DNA of 63,280 bases. It comes from a virus. A model generated the notes under the pieces. The model was not told the DNA's origin and made no database searches. It was given only the letters and a program-made list of their open reading frames with translations. The position numbers and the translations under genes are program-made. The stretch spans positions 1 through 63,280 of IMG/VR virus record IMGVR_UViG_3300025592_000789. The stretch is one strand, 5' to 3'. Positions 26,782 to 36,204 of this stretch are shown here, in pieces (position 1 is the first letter of the stretch; every line of letters begins with the position of its first letter).

Positions 26782-26798
26782 GCATATCTTACTATATT
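26771..26798 (+). promoter_or_regulatory. Promoter for the exonuclease-Sak4-SSB genes (leaderless)
   Basis: TTGACA (26771-26776), 16 bp, TATATT (26793-26798). Five nt separate the -10 box from the ATG at 26804, so the transcript should start at or next to the start codon. Confidence 0.68.
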
Positions 26799-26803
26799 AA
26801 AGT

Positions 26804-27457
26804 ATGAATATATTAATTTTTGACATAGAGACAATCCCTCAGCAAACACCGCTGAGCGATTTACAAGAAGAAACTTTACAACGTAAACTTGACAAGTTTA
26901 CAATCAAAGACAATGAAGATTTAATTGGTATAAGAAATAGAATAATGGCTACCTCTCCTTATTTTGGAGAAATCGTTTGTATAGGAGCAATGAAAGTATA
27001 CGGCGATGAGAGCGGTTCCATTTCTTTAGTTGGAACAGAGAAGGAAATTCTAACTAGATGGTGGGAAATCATTAAGAAACATAAAGGCGTGTTCGTCCAT
27101 TACAATGGACTAGGCTTTGATGTTCCTTTTATATTGAAGCGATCTATGTTCCACGGTATTGAACCAACACATAAACAGTTTGCAGATACAAAGAGGTTCC
27201 AAAGGTATCCTCACTTCGACGTGCAACAGATTTTGGCAGATTGGGATAGATACCAAACAGCGTCTCTTGAGTTAGCTTGTGAATTTTTAGGGGTTAAGTC
27301 ACCTAAAGACGGCGAGATTAAAGCAGCTAATGTGGCAGAAGCTTTCGCCGCTGGTCGTATAGATGAGATAGCTGAATACTGCTTAAAAGATGTACAAGCA
27401 ACTTACGATGTATACCAAATTTTACAAAATTATACCTATATACCAAAAAGATACTAA
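26804..27457 (+). CDS. Predicted 3'-5' exonuclease of the DnaQ/DEDD fold
   Basis: 217 residues. Exo I 'IFDIETIP' near the N-terminus, Exo II 'VHYNGLGFDVPFI', 'HFDVQQILAD', and Exo III 'IAEYCLKDVQATYDVY' form a complete DEDD-y active site. The match is to the stand-alone exonucleases related to the proofreading domain of PolB. It could act in recombination end-processing with the following Sak4-like and SSB-like genes. It begins a short transcription unit from a promoter whose -10 box is 5 nt upstream, with no room for a ribosome site. Confidence 0.8.
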   Translation: MNILIFDIETIPQQTPLSDLQEETLQRKLDKFTIKDNEDLIGIRNRIMATSPYFGEIVCIGAMKVYGDESGSISLVGTEKEILTRWWEIIKKHKGVFVHYNGLGFDVPFILKRSMFHGIEPTHKQFADTKRFQRYPHFDVQQILADWDRYQTASLELACEFLGVKSPKDGEIKAANVAEAFAAGRIDEIAEYCLKDVQATYDVYQILQNYTYIPKRY

Positions 27458-28381
27458 ATGAGTTTATTTAAAAAAGCTAGCAAAAAAGCTAGACGATTGA
27501 AGATGTATATATACGGGGAAAGTGGTTCTGGTAAAACAGTAACATCTTTACATTTTCCCAGCCCAGCCATGATAGATGCTGAAAAGGGAACAGACTTCTA
27601 TGGCGAGTTGTTTGACTTTGAAAGAATTCAAACTAATGATCCCGACGAGATTAATGCAGCTCTTGATGAACTTTTAAAAGATCCTGGTGATGTAAAGACA
27701 TTAATTTTAGACCCATTCACTGCCGTATACGAGGCGATGCAAGATGCACAGCTAAGACGAATGAGGGTTAAAAATAATAACAAGAATTATACTTTACAGC
27801 CAGTTGATTTTAAATTACTTAAATCTAATGTAAAAGGACTAATTCAGAAGTTACTAGCATTAGACTTGAATATTATTTGTACAGCAAGAGCTCGTGTAGA
27901 GTATAGCCAAGAACCTGGTGAGTTTATGAAACCTGTTGGTCTAAAGCCAGATGGTCCAAAAGACTTGCCGTATATGTTCGACGTAGTTCTTGAATTAAAA
28001 GAAACACCGGATGGAAAAAGGTTAGCATCCACAATTAAAGATAGAACTAATACACTACCAAATTCTTTTGAGTTTAGTTATGAACAGTTTGTCAAGTATC
28101 TAGGTAATGCAGATCTTGAAAGAGATCCTGTAGTATTTAACCAACAGACCAGCCTAGATGATTTTGCAGGACGACAAATTGAAATTGAATTTAAAGGCAA
28201 TAAAATAAAGACAGCAGGAATAACTGCAGAGCAACTAGTCACTTTAAGTGCATTAATAGAAAATAAAGGGTTAAGCTCTGACACTGTTGCAGAAAAGCTT
28301 CGTGAAGGCTACATGATTGAAAGCCTACTTGATTTAAAACCAGACGAAGCTAAATTACTTATAGACGAATTATCGAAATAG
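27458..28381 (+). CDS. Sak4-like RecA-fold ATPase (single-strand annealing)
   Basis: 307 residues. Walker A is 'GESGSGKT' near residue 20, and a Walker B-like 'TLILDPF' lies near 87. The core of about 200 residues resembles the phage 'nucleotide-binding protein' group that includes Sak4 recombinases; the remainder is helical. The next gene encodes an SSB-like protein, the usual Sak4 partner, so a role in homologous recombination of phage DNA is likely. It directly abuts the upstream exonuclease. Confidence 0.72.
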   Translation: MSLFKKASKKARRLKMYIYGESGSGKTVTSLHFPSPAMIDAEKGTDFYGELFDFERIQTNDPDEINAALDELLKDPGDVKTLILDPFTAVYEAMQDAQLRRMRVKNNNKNYTLQPVDFKLLKSNVKGLIQKLLALDLNIICTARARVEYSQEPGEFMKPVGLKPDGPKDLPYMFDVVLELKETPDGKRLASTIKDRTNTLPNSFEFSYEQFVKYLGNADLERDPVVFNQQTSLDDFAGRQIEIEFKGNKIKTAGITAEQLVTLSALIENKGLSSDTVAEKLREGYMIESLLDLKPDEAKLLIDELSK

Positions 28382-28396
28382 CGGAGAAATAAAAAA

Positions 28397-28870
28397 GTGA
28401 AAGTAAATATGAAGAAGATTGCAGAAGCCAACGTATCCAATGATGGAGACTATGAGTCTCTCCCGGAAGCGTGGTATCCTCTGCAAATTGAAAATGCTGA
28501 ATACATGGAAGCAAGAACTGGAGCATTTCAAGTAAAAGTTACGTTTGTAGTTTTTGATGGCCAATACAAAAATAGAAAAGTATGGAACAACTACGGCATA
28601 ATTAATAAAGACGGTGTTGAAAATGGAGTTGGTCAGGGCATGTTAGCGAATCTCTTAAGAGCTGCTAAATCGCCTTTAGTAGACACAGACGAAGAGCTAG
28701 AGATTGAGGACATTGTCGCAGGAATGGCAAACCTAAAAGTAAATGGTTATTTAGAGCCATCTTCTTTTAATGGTAAGCCCGGCAATGACTTAAAGAAAAT
28801 TCAAGCTCTCGATCCTAGTGCCACGAATGATGCTGGCGCGACTGACTCAGGGAATGGACTTTTTTCATAA
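28397..28870 (+). CDS. SSB-like protein (DUF669 type)
   Basis: 157 residues. The start is GTG at 28397 with GGAG 10 nt upstream; ATG 28409 is further from the site. The segment 'PEAWYPLQIENAEYMEA', a strand with 'KVTFVVFDGQYKNRKVW' and 'NNYGIINKDG' match the DUF669 family, which has an OB-like ssDNA-binding fold. The tail is Gly/Ser/Asp-rich and acidic, as in SSBs that recruit partners. It pairs with the Sak4-like ATPase upstream. A rho-independent hairpin follows at 28882. Confidence 0.75.
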   Translation: MKVNMKKIAEANVSNDGDYESLPEAWYPLQIENAEYMEARTGAFQVKVTFVVFDGQYKNRKVWNNYGIINKDGVENGVGQGMLANLLRAAKSPLVDTDEELEIEDIVAGMANLKVNGYLEPSSFNGKPGNDLKKIQALDPSATNDAGATDSGNGLFS

Positions 28871-28881
28871 GTATTTATAAG

Positions 28882-28915
28882 GGGAGTAGTCTATACACAT
28901 AGGCTACTCCCTTTT
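28882..28915 (+). terminator. Rho-independent terminator of the replication operon
   Basis: GGGAGTAG (28882-28889) pairs with CTACTCCC (28904-28911). The stem extends inward by TCTA/TAGG with one wobble (loop 28894-28899), and TTTT follows. Confidence 0.82.
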
Positions 28916-28941
28916 ACCTTTACACCGGACTTTACCTTAAA

Positions 28942-29649
28942 ATGTATGTACCTTTATTTATAACAAGTTTTAATAGACCAGAATTTGTCAAGCCCTCTTT
29001 GGAAAGTTTATTTAATTCAAATTTACCAGAGTGGGTTAAACTTTTTTGGACAGATGATGGCTCAGACGAAGAAACAACTTCAATTATAAAAGAATATGAA
29101 GCAAGAGAGTGGACATGTGGTACTGAATTTACTTTAGCAGAACATGTCGGCATGAGAGTATGTAAGTTAGGCCAGATTAGAAATTGGTTTAATAAACAGA
29201 AAACATGCGCAGAATTCTTTCTTGTGTCAGACTCAGATATGGTGTATGCCAAGAACTGGGTACAGGCGCTAAATCACATATATTATAAATTACCAAATAT
29301 GGGGCTATTATCTGGATTTAATACAGAAACAAATAATCACGCAACAAAAAAAGAAGTTACAGGACTTAGATTAAAACTTTCTATTGGTGGGGCAAACTTT
29401 TTAATGGATACTAAACTTTATTTAAGAAGACCGTTTCCAATTATAGAAAGAGAGACCCATGAATGGGATTATAGAATGTGTGAACTAGCCCATTCAGAAA
29501 AACTTTTAGTCTGCACTACTAACCCATCTATAGTGAATCATATAGGTAGGACTGGAGTATACGCTAGAACTGACTACTACGATACAGCAAAAGATTTTAT
29601 AGGAATAGAAGCTGATAGTTTAAAGGAATTAAACATTGGACACAATTAA
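28942..29649 (+). CDS. GT2-family (GT-A fold) glycosyltransferase
   Basis: 235 residues. 'VPLFITSFNRPEFVKPSLESL' at the start and 'WTDDGSDEET' are the GT2 signature, and 'LVSDSDMVYAKNWV' carries the metal-binding DxD. The enzyme would transfer a sugar from a nucleotide donor. It is the first gene of the glycosylation block and follows a terminator by about 30 nt; no promoter is evident before it, so read-through or a weak promoter is likely. Confidence 0.82.
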   Translation: MYVPLFITSFNRPEFVKPSLESLFNSNLPEWVKLFWTDDGSDEETTSIIKEYEAREWTCGTEFTLAEHVGMRVCKLGQIRNWFNKQKTCAEFFLVSDSDMVYAKNWVQALNHIYYKLPNMGLLSGFNTETNNHATKKEVTGLRLKLSIGGANFLMDTKLYLRRPFPIIERETHEWDYRMCELAHSEKLLVCTTNPSIVNHIGRTGVYARTDYYDTAKDFIGIEADSLKELNIGHN

Positions 29650-30910
29650 GATTTTTATGGGAATACCTACCATCAATAGGGCAGATTTACTAAATGAGGC
29701 TTTAGCTGATTTATCTAAAGTGATGCCAGATTTATATAAATTGGTTATAGTTGATAATGGAAACCAATCTATAAAAATACCAGACAACTTAAAAGAAAAA
29801 ACAGAGATATACAACCCAGGAAAAAATCTTGGAGTTGCCGCTAGTTGGAACTATATATTAAATGAGGGATTTAAAAACCCAGAAATAACCCATGTTCAAC
29901 TAACAAATGATGACATAATACCTGGACACTCTTTAGAGCAGATTAATTCTATATTTGGCCCCCATAGTGATAATTATTTAGTATTAGGAAGTGCGTTTTC
30001 AAATTTTTTTATTTCTAGGGAGTGTTTTAATGTTGTTGGGCTGTTTGATGAAAAATTTTATCCAGCATATTTTGAAGACAACGATTATGGCAGGCGCTGC
30101 GGTTTAATTAATAAAGGAAGAGTTGCAATAAAACTTACTCCTAAAAAAAGCCAGAAATCTTCATCAATAAGAAAAGATCCAAAATTAAATAGAAATTTTT
30201 CTAAAAATAGAAATTACTATATAAAAAAATGGGGAGGACCCCCCAATAAGGAAAAATATAATATGCCATTTAATAAAATAAACCCTGAAATAGATTTTAT
30301 ACAAAGCTATTATAGTGCATTTAATTCTTTATTTGAAGTATCTAAAGAATATCTTTTAGAACTATATAGAGAAGACACTTATGGAGGGTATCCAGAAGAA
30401 CCAGCAGGATCAGCCTGGGAAAGTGAGTTAAAAGCTCTGTATTGTGCAATTAGGCTAGCAAAACCAAAAAAATTATTAGAAATAGGAAACTTTGTTGGAG
30501 TTAGCACAAACCATATGCTAGCCGCTATTGAAAAAAATGGATTTGGAGAACTACATCTAGTTGATGTCATAGATAGGCTTAATAGAGATAAGCTACATTC
30601 TAATAATTTTACACATCATGTGGAAGAATCTTTAAATTATTTAGACTCACTACAAGAATTAGATTTTGATTTTATAAGTCAAGATGGAGATCACTCAGAA
30701 GATTATGTAAGAAAAGAATTACAAGTATTTAAAAATAAATCTACAAAAGATTTATATATATGGGGACATGATTATTACGCCAGGATTAGGGCAGGAGTTG
30801 GAGTGAAGCAAGCATGGGATAAGGAAAAATCAGAATTTACAAAGGTACACCATCTAAAAGATAGCGTTAGCGATTGTGGATTTAGTCTAGCGTTCTTAAA
30901 AAGGAAATAA
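29636..30910 (+). CDS. Fused GT2 glycosyltransferase and class I methyltransferase
   Basis: 424 residues from a TTG start at 29636, overlapping the preceding gene by 14 nt, with AAGGA 9 nt upstream; ATG 29657 is an alternative. Residues 1-220 are a GT-A domain: 'PTINRADLLNEAL', 'VIVDNGN' and 'QLTNDDIIPG'. From about residue 240 a second domain follows: 'KKLLEIGNFVGVSTNHML' (SAM-binding loop), 'ELHLVDVIDRL' and 'DFISQDGDHS', a methyltransferase-24-like fold. The two activities would build and cap or decorate a glycan. The order GT then MT within one chain is unusual for phage genes. Confidence 0.8.
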   Translation: MDTIKIFMGIPTINRADLLNEALADLSKVMPDLYKLVIVDNGNQSIKIPDNLKEKTEIYNPGKNLGVAASWNYILNEGFKNPEITHVQLTNDDIIPGHSLEQINSIFGPHSDNYLVLGSAFSNFFISRECFNVVGLFDEKFYPAYFEDNDYGRRCGLINKGRVAIKLTPKKSQKSSSIRKDPKLNRNFSKNRNYYIKKWGGPPNKEKYNMPFNKINPEIDFIQSYYSAFNSLFEVSKEYLLELYREDTYGGYPEEPAGSAWESELKALYCAIRLAKPKKLLEIGNFVGVSTNHMLAAIEKNGFGELHLVDVIDRLNRDKLHSNNFTHHVEESLNYLDSLQELDFDFISQDGDHSEDYVRKELQVFKNKSTKDLYIWGHDYYARIRAGVGVKQAWDKEKSEFTKVHHLKDSVSDCGFSLAFLKRK

Positions 30911-30912
30911 CT

Positions 30913-31653
30913 ATGAGACTGCTCGGCATAATACACGGATATAATGAAGGTGATTGTTTAGAAAACTCTATTAAATGTCTTTTAGATTCTGGACATTCTG
31001 TTCATGTATTCGATCACGGATCAACTGATAACACAAAAGAAATAATAACTTCTTTTAAAGAAAGAGTAACCTACGAGTACTTAGATAGAAATAAAATTCA
31101 TTTTTGGAAAGGACCAAATAATCTTTTTAATACAATTTCAAGATTTATAAATTCTAAACAACCATTATATGATTGGGTAACTTGGTTAGATGCTGATGAA
31201 ATATTAGTACACAAATCTAATACAAATCTACAAGAAGAATTATTACATTCTTTTAATTCTGGTATTAAAGTAATACAAACAGAAATAAAAGAATACTGGG
31301 TTACTGAAAAAGATGATCCAAGTATTGTAAATTGTGTAGATAGACAAAAATATTTTTTAAGAAGGTCGCCCGGTAGCTGGGGAGGGATTAATCGCAGCTG
31401 GCTATTATCATTAACAGGAAATATGGGAAGAGGGAAGCATAGAAATCAATCTCAATGGGGAAGAAATGTTAAAATAGATGGAGTTAGCTATGTTATAAAT
31501 CATTATCCTATAAGATCAGAAGAACATGGAAAAAGAAAAATATTAGTAGAACGTAATTGGAAAAATAAAGGACATGGTTGTCATTATGATAGCTATCTTA
31601 ATAATAATTGTAGCCATATAATAAAAGAATCTAATTCTTTAGAAAAAGATTAA
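30913..31653 (+). CDS. GT2-family glycosyltransferase
   Basis: 246 residues. 'IIHGYNEGDCLENSIKCLL', 'VFDHGSTDNTKEI' and the 'WLDADEILV' DxD-type loop mark a GT-A enzyme of the GT2/WaaE-like group. The C-terminal half has several aromatic and basic residues. It follows the preceding gene by 2 nt. Confidence 0.8.
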   Translation: MRLLGIIHGYNEGDCLENSIKCLLDSGHSVHVFDHGSTDNTKEIITSFKERVTYEYLDRNKIHFWKGPNNLFNTISRFINSKQPLYDWVTWLDADEILVHKSNTNLQEELLHSFNSGIKVIQTEIKEYWVTEKDDPSIVNCVDRQKYFLRRSPGSWGGINRSWLLSLTGNMGRGKHRNQSQWGRNVKIDGVSYVINHYPIRSEEHGKRKILVERNWKNKGHGCHYDSYLNNNCSHIIKESNSLEKD

Positions 31654-31655
31654 AT

Positions 31656-32288
31656 ATGAATGAACAATTAACATTTACACATAATGCTTGGAAAAGAGAA
31701 AAAACTTTAAATAATACAATAAACGTTGAACTTAATTATTTTCCAAATTGTCTCCATCATATAGCATACAATGATAAAAAACCTACGGTTCCTAACTCAG
31801 CGTCATTAAGCGAGTTTATTACTAGAAAAAATCATAAATTAGATGCTATGAATGGGTGTATACATGCAATAAAAGGTGGTTTAGAAAAACCATCAGAAAT
31901 AATTATATTTTCACATGACGATGTCTATTTAAAAGATATTGATTTATTTAATACTGCTTTAGCATTAATATTTAAAGACCATGATTTTATAGGAAGACGT
32001 ATTTATGGAGAGTGTGGGAACTTGACAAACCCTTATATAATGTTAGAATCTTTTATTATTAAAAAATCCCTTTTAAAAATCTTAGTCAGTAATATACCTG
32101 AAGTACACAGTATAGAAGATTTACCAAAAGATTTAAGAGGCTCTCCAGCTCCAGAAATATTTTTTGGAAACTATATTTTACGTTATAGTAAAAATCCATA
32201 TTTTTTTGAAAAAGACCAAAATGTTATGAATATTCCTGACTCGCTTGGGTATCAACATCATATAAAACCAAGAGGATGGATAGAATGA
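31656..32288 (+). CDS. Glycosyltransferase-like protein (GT-A type, small)
   Basis: 210 residues. 'IIIFSHDDVYLKDID' is a DxD-type metal loop and 'DFIGRRIYGECG' follows. The nucleotide-sugar-binding N-terminal motif is shortened ('HHIAYNDKKP' instead of the usual GT2 start), so activity is less certain than for the neighbours. It may belong to a family of short phage GTs. The next gene's start overlaps its stop (ATGA). Confidence 0.55.
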   Translation: MNEQLTFTHNAWKREKTLNNTINVELNYFPNCLHHIAYNDKKPTVPNSASLSEFITRKNHKLDAMNGCIHAIKGGLEKPSEIIIFSHDDVYLKDIDLFNTALALIFKDHDFIGRRIYGECGNLTNPYIMLESFIIKKSLLKILVSNIPEVHSIEDLPKDLRGSPAPEIFFGNYILRYSKNPYFFEKDQNVMNIPDSLGYQHHIKPRGWIE

Positions 32289-33043
32289 AATTTGCAACAC
32301 ATATACTTGTTTTTAATCAAGACAAATGGTTAATTAAAAATATAAATAATTCTGGCCCATTTGTTGATAAGATATACATAGCATACAGCGATGTTCCTTG
32401 GTCATATAATAAAGAAGCTAGAAAACAATTTATAAATAATTTTAATCCTGAAAGTTTAAAAAACAGTCCATATTACGATAAAATAACTTTTATAAAAGGG
32501 GTGTGGGATGTTGATGAAGATCAAAGAAATGCATGTGTAAGTGCCGCAAAAAAAGATGGTATAGATTTTTTAATTACTCATGACGCTGATGAATTTTATT
32601 TTCTAGATCATTTTAAAAATATTATTTCATATATAAAAACCAACAGTAACCATGAAGTTTATACAGTAAATTGGATATCTTTTTGGAAAGATTTTAAACA
32701 CGTTGTTGAAACTGAAGATAACAAAATAATTATAGGTCAGCCTGAAATTTGTATTAATTTAAATAAAAATATAAAATTTGCAAGATGTAGAAATCCAGGT
32801 AATTACAAAAGACATTTAATTCCTAACATACTTTGCTATCATGCTTCATTTGTATTAACAGATAAAGAATGTTATGAAAAGATCAGTACTTGGGGACATA
32901 CTCATCAATTTAATCAGGATAATTGGTTTAAAGATAAATGGTTAAATTGGAATATACATACAGAAAACTTACACCCAATTAACCCAAGTATCTGGAAAAG
33001 AGCAATCCCATTTACAGGTAAATTACCAGAGGTATTACAATGA
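32285..33043 (+). CDS. GT2-like glycosyltransferase
   Basis: 252 residues from ATG 32285, with GAGG 9 nt upstream; an ATG at 32276 is too close to that site. 'ITHDADEFYFLDH' is the DxD-type loop, and the N-terminus 'FATHILVFNQDKWLIKNI' fits GT-A enzymes related to glycosyltransferase family 92/GT2. The C-terminus has several Trp and His residues that could line the acceptor site. Confidence 0.68.
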   Translation: MKFATHILVFNQDKWLIKNINNSGPFVDKIYIAYSDVPWSYNKEARKQFINNFNPESLKNSPYYDKITFIKGVWDVDEDQRNACVSAAKKDGIDFLITHDADEFYFLDHFKNIISYIKTNSNHEVYTVNWISFWKDFKHVVETEDNKIIIGQPEICINLNKNIKFARCRNPGNYKRHLIPNILCYHASFVLTDKECYEKISTWGHTHQFNQDNWFKDKWLNWNIHTENLHPINPSIWKRAIPFTGKLPEVLQ

Positions 33044-33981
33044 ATATATTATTCCACAGTAACCAACTCTCAGAACGTGGGACAGAGATAGCACTTTTTG
33101 ATTATGCACATTTTAACGAAACTATGTTAAATAACAAATCATTTATTATCTGTAAAAACTTATCTGAAGAATCATTAACATATGAAGATTCTGTTACTAA
33201 ATTTAAAAACCGCTTTACTAATGTTTTCACTTATACGACGCACGGACAACTTGAAGATATAATTAAAAACTTAAATATTGATTTTCTATATACAATAAAA
33301 GCTGGAATTAATGATGGAGTATACTCCAATAAAGTTAAAACTGGAATACACGTAGTATTTCAATACTACCAACCGCATGGAGATGTGTATGCATATATTT
33401 CTAAATGGTTATCAGATAAAATGTCAAATGGAAAAAATCCTTATGTGCCACACATGATTAATTTACCAAACCATCAAAATAATTTACGTGAAGAATTGAA
33501 TATACCAAAAACAGCAAGAGTTTTTGGAAGATATGGTGGAAAAGATACTTTTAATATTCCGTATGTTTTAGAAACTATAAAAAGGTTAGAAACCGAAGAT
33601 GTTTATTTTATTTTTATGAATACAAATAAATTTACATCACAAAAAAATGTTATCTTTTTAAATCCAACTACAGATATGTCAGAAAAAGTAAAATTCATTA
33701 ATACTTGTGATTGCATGTTACATGCAAGGTCACAGGGTGAAAGTTTTGGAATAGCTGTTGGAGAATTTTCAATTAAAAATAAACCTATATTAACCTCAAC
33801 TCAGGGTAGAGATAGAGCTCATTACGAAATTCTCGGTGATAAGGGATTATATTATTCTAATGCGCAACAGTTAGAAAAACTTTTAACCTCAGATATAGAT
33901 TTTAGTCTAAACTGGAATAGCTATTCTAATTATAACCCAACTAATATTATGAACACTTTTAAAAAGGTATTTTTATCATGA
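33040..33981 (+). CDS. GT-B fold glycosyltransferase (GT4-like)
   Basis: 313 residues. The N-terminal domain 'MNILFHSNQLSERGTEIALFDYA' and the C-terminal domain 'ARSQGESFGIAVGEFSIKNKP' (the E-x7-E donor-binding motif of GT4 enzymes) identify a GT-B enzyme, unlike the GT-A types around it. It overlaps the upstream gene by 4 nt. Confidence 0.72.
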   Translation: MNILFHSNQLSERGTEIALFDYAHFNETMLNNKSFIICKNLSEESLTYEDSVTKFKNRFTNVFTYTTHGQLEDIIKNLNIDFLYTIKAGINDGVYSNKVKTGIHVVFQYYQPHGDVYAYISKWLSDKMSNGKNPYVPHMINLPNHQNNLREELNIPKTARVFGRYGGKDTFNIPYVLETIKRLETEDVYFIFMNTNKFTSQKNVIFLNPTTDMSEKVKFINTCDCMLHARSQGESFGIAVGEFSIKNKPILTSTQGRDRAHYEILGDKGLYYSNAQQLEKLLTSDIDFSLNWNSYSNYNPTNIMNTFKKVFLS

Positions 33982-34694
33982 AAAATTTTAGACAAGATTT
34001 ACAAAAATTCGAACAATTTTTAAAAGATGGAAAACATTTTACCTTTTCTAAATATGCAGATGGCGAGTGGAGAATTTTAGACGGAGATCATATTGATCTT
34101 ACTAGAAAAGCCAATGGAGAGTTTAAATATCAACCAGATAATATAGAAGATGAGCTACGGCGTGCTGAGTTATTAAAATCTTTTCAATATATCCATTCAG
34201 ATTATTATGTTGGCATAGGGTGTTATTGTTGTATGGGAAATACCTTTTATAGTATGAAAGATCTAAGTAAACAGCCTGTTGAAAACCTAACTTGGGCTAA
34301 TCTTTTTGTTAATGGTAACTATAAATATTACAGATCAACCCTTGTTCCTCTATTTAATGATTATAAAATAATAATGGTTTGTAATCATAAAGCAAAATTA
34401 GATAAACTACCATTTAAAGTTGAAAAAGATTTTAGAGTTGGAACTAACGCTTGGCTAGATAATAAAGATCTAGTAAAAGAAATTATAGAATATAGTAAAG
34501 ACTTAGAAAATTATTTATTCTTATTCTGTGCAGGGCCTTTTGGAAATATTCTTGCTCATAGGCTACACGAAGCTAACCCTAATAATACCTATCTCGATGC
34601 TGGGTCAACTTTTGATGTTGAATTATTTGGTGGTGGAACTAGGGGATATCTAATTGGTGCCGACACTTTAAAAAAGAAATGTATTTGGAAATGA
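33978..34694 (+). CDS. GT-D-like glycosyltransferase domain protein
   Basis: 238 residues. 'FSKYADGEWRILDGDH' near the N-terminus resembles the 'R.GDGE' motif of GT-D (DUF1792) enzymes, and 'FLFCAGPFGNILAHRL' with 'TYLDAGSTFD' matches the C-terminal half of that family. The enzyme would act with the surrounding GTs. The third position of the DGE motif is followed by Trp, as in several phage members. Assignment is by eye. Confidence 0.62.
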   Translation: MKNFRQDLQKFEQFLKDGKHFTFSKYADGEWRILDGDHIDLTRKANGEFKYQPDNIEDELRRAELLKSFQYIHSDYYVGIGCYCCMGNTFYSMKDLSKQPVENLTWANLFVNGNYKYYRSTLVPLFNDYKIIMVCNHKAKLDKLPFKVEKDFRVGTNAWLDNKDLVKEIIEYSKDLENYLFLFCAGPFGNILAHRLHEANPNNTYLDAGSTFDVELFGGGTRGYLIGADTLKKKCIWK

Positions 34695-35551
34695 ACAACA
34701 TTACAATAGAAAAGAATAAATTATACTTAGTCACTGGTGGCTCTGGATTTCTTGGCGACAGTTTAATAGATAGAATATTACAACAAGGAGGTTTGGTTAG
34801 GGTATTAGCTCGTAATGAGGGGTCTCTAATTAAATTAAAAATGAAATATCCATCTATTGAAATATTAACTGGAGATATCTCTAATAGATTTTCTTGTATA
34901 CAAGCATTAAAGAACGTAAATGGCATATTTCATCTTGCTGCTTTTAAGCATGTAGGTATGGCAGAAATACAGTCTTTAGAATGTATAAATTCTAACGTTA
35001 TAGGTTCTAGCATTCTATTAGAAGAATCCGCAAATATGGAATTAGATTTTATTTTAGGAATTAGTACTGATAAAGCAGCACAAGTTGCTGGAGTTTATGG
35101 TGCTTCTAAACTTCTTATGGAAAAACTATTTGAGCAGTATGAGAAAATATTTCCAAATACAAACTATAGATTAGTAAGATATGGTAACATTTTATACTCT
35201 ACTGGGTCTGTTTTATGTAAGTGGAAAAAATTAATTGAAGAGAATAAACCAATAACTATTACAGATGGTAATGCTACAAGATTTTATTGGTCAGTAGAAC
35301 AAGCTGTAGATTTAATATTTGAATGTCTTAAAAATTCAAAAGATTCTAGACTATATTGCCCTACTATGAAATCTGTATCTGTTAGAAATCTAGCAAAAGC
35401 TATGATTAAAAAATATGGAAATAGTAATATTAAAATAATTACTATTGGCCTTCAACCTGGAGAAAATATGCATGAAAAAATTCTTAAAGAGGGCCCTTAT
35501 TCTAATGAAGTTGCACAATACACAATTGATGAAATAGTGGAGATGGTATAA
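34691..35551 (+). CDS. NAD(P)-dependent sugar dehydratase/epimerase (FlaA1/PseB-like SDR)
   Basis: 286 residues from ATG 34691 (ATGA overlap); ATG 34679 in the same frame is also possible. The Rossmann motif 'VTGGSGFLG' is near the N-terminus, with 'DIS' before helix 3, 'HLAAFKHVG', 'STDKA' and the catalytic 'YGASK' near 135. 'STDKAAQVAGVYGASK' is characteristic of UDP-GlcNAc 4,6-dehydratases. It would supply a deoxy-keto sugar precursor for the glycosylation block. Confidence 0.8.
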   Translation: MNNITIEKNKLYLVTGGSGFLGDSLIDRILQQGGLVRVLARNEGSLIKLKMKYPSIEILTGDISNRFSCIQALKNVNGIFHLAAFKHVGMAEIQSLECINSNVIGSSILLEESANMELDFILGISTDKAAQVAGVYGASKLLMEKLFEQYEKIFPNTNYRLVRYGNILYSTGSVLCKWKKLIEENKPITITDGNATRFYWSVEQAVDLIFECLKNSKDSRLYCPTMKSVSVRNLAKAMIKKYGNSNIKIITIGLQPGENMHEKILKEGPYSNEVAQYTIDEIVEMV

Positions 35552-36204
35552 TGAATCTTAGCGTATTAATAGGTACTTGCGATCAATATTCTGTTTTATG
35601 GGAAGCATTTACAAAAAATTTTAATAAATATTGGCCACACCCAACAGAAAATATATTTGTAAGTGAGACATTAGAAGTTCCAAATATAACAGAAACAAAT
35701 TTTAAAACCGTTACTCCTGGGAAATTAGCTTGGGGAGAAAGAATGCTCCAAGGAATTAATGCCTGCCCTACAGATTATATATTCTTTATTTTAGAAGACT
35801 ATTTTTTAAAATATGTATATTCTAATGACCAAATCAACTATTATATAAAGATGATGGAACAGCATAATATGGATAGACTTCAGATCTCTCCAGGGGGAAA
35901 TCAAACTTACGAACCTTGTGATATTAATGGTCTAGAAAAATTATCAGCTAATAGTGGATTTCTTATTACAATGCAGCCGTCTATATGGAGTAAAAAACAT
36001 CTTAACCAAACATTGGATCCAAGATACTCTCCTCATGATTTTGAGCTAAAAGGAAGTAAAAAGTTACTTTCAACTAATCACAACATCTATATAGATAGAA
36101 GTATAAAAGATCCTTACTTTAATGCTGTCAGAATAGGACTTAAAAAAAGTAAAGGGTGGGAAGAATTTTTTAAATCTGAAAATTTAGAGGAGCCTGGTAT
36201 ATGA
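35551..36204 (+). CDS. Unassigned glycosyltransferase-like protein
   Basis: 217 residues. 'VLIGTCDQYSVLWEAFTKNF' at the start and 'FFILEDYFLKY' in the middle suggest a GT-A-like donor-binding site with ED in place of a clear DxD. It overlaps the dehydratase stop by 1 nt (TAATG). I cannot assign a family; the glycosylation role is inferred from position and these motifs. Confidence 0.5.
   Translation: MNLSVLIGTCDQYSVLWEAFTKNFNKYWPHPTENIFVSETLEVPNITETNFKTVTPGKLAWGERMLQGINACPTDYIFFILEDYFLKYVYSNDQINYYIKMMEQHNMDRLQISPGGNQTYEPCDINGLEKLSANSGFLITMQPSIWSKKHLNQTLDPRYSPHDFELKGSKKLLSTNHNIYIDRSIKDPYFNAVRIGLKKSKGWEEFFKSENLEEPGI

Noticed and set aside
34679-34690. Start of the sugar dehydratase at ATG 34679
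   Set aside because: It is in frame, but ATG 34691 overlaps the preceding stop as ATGA, which is the pattern in this block. Kept as an alternative.
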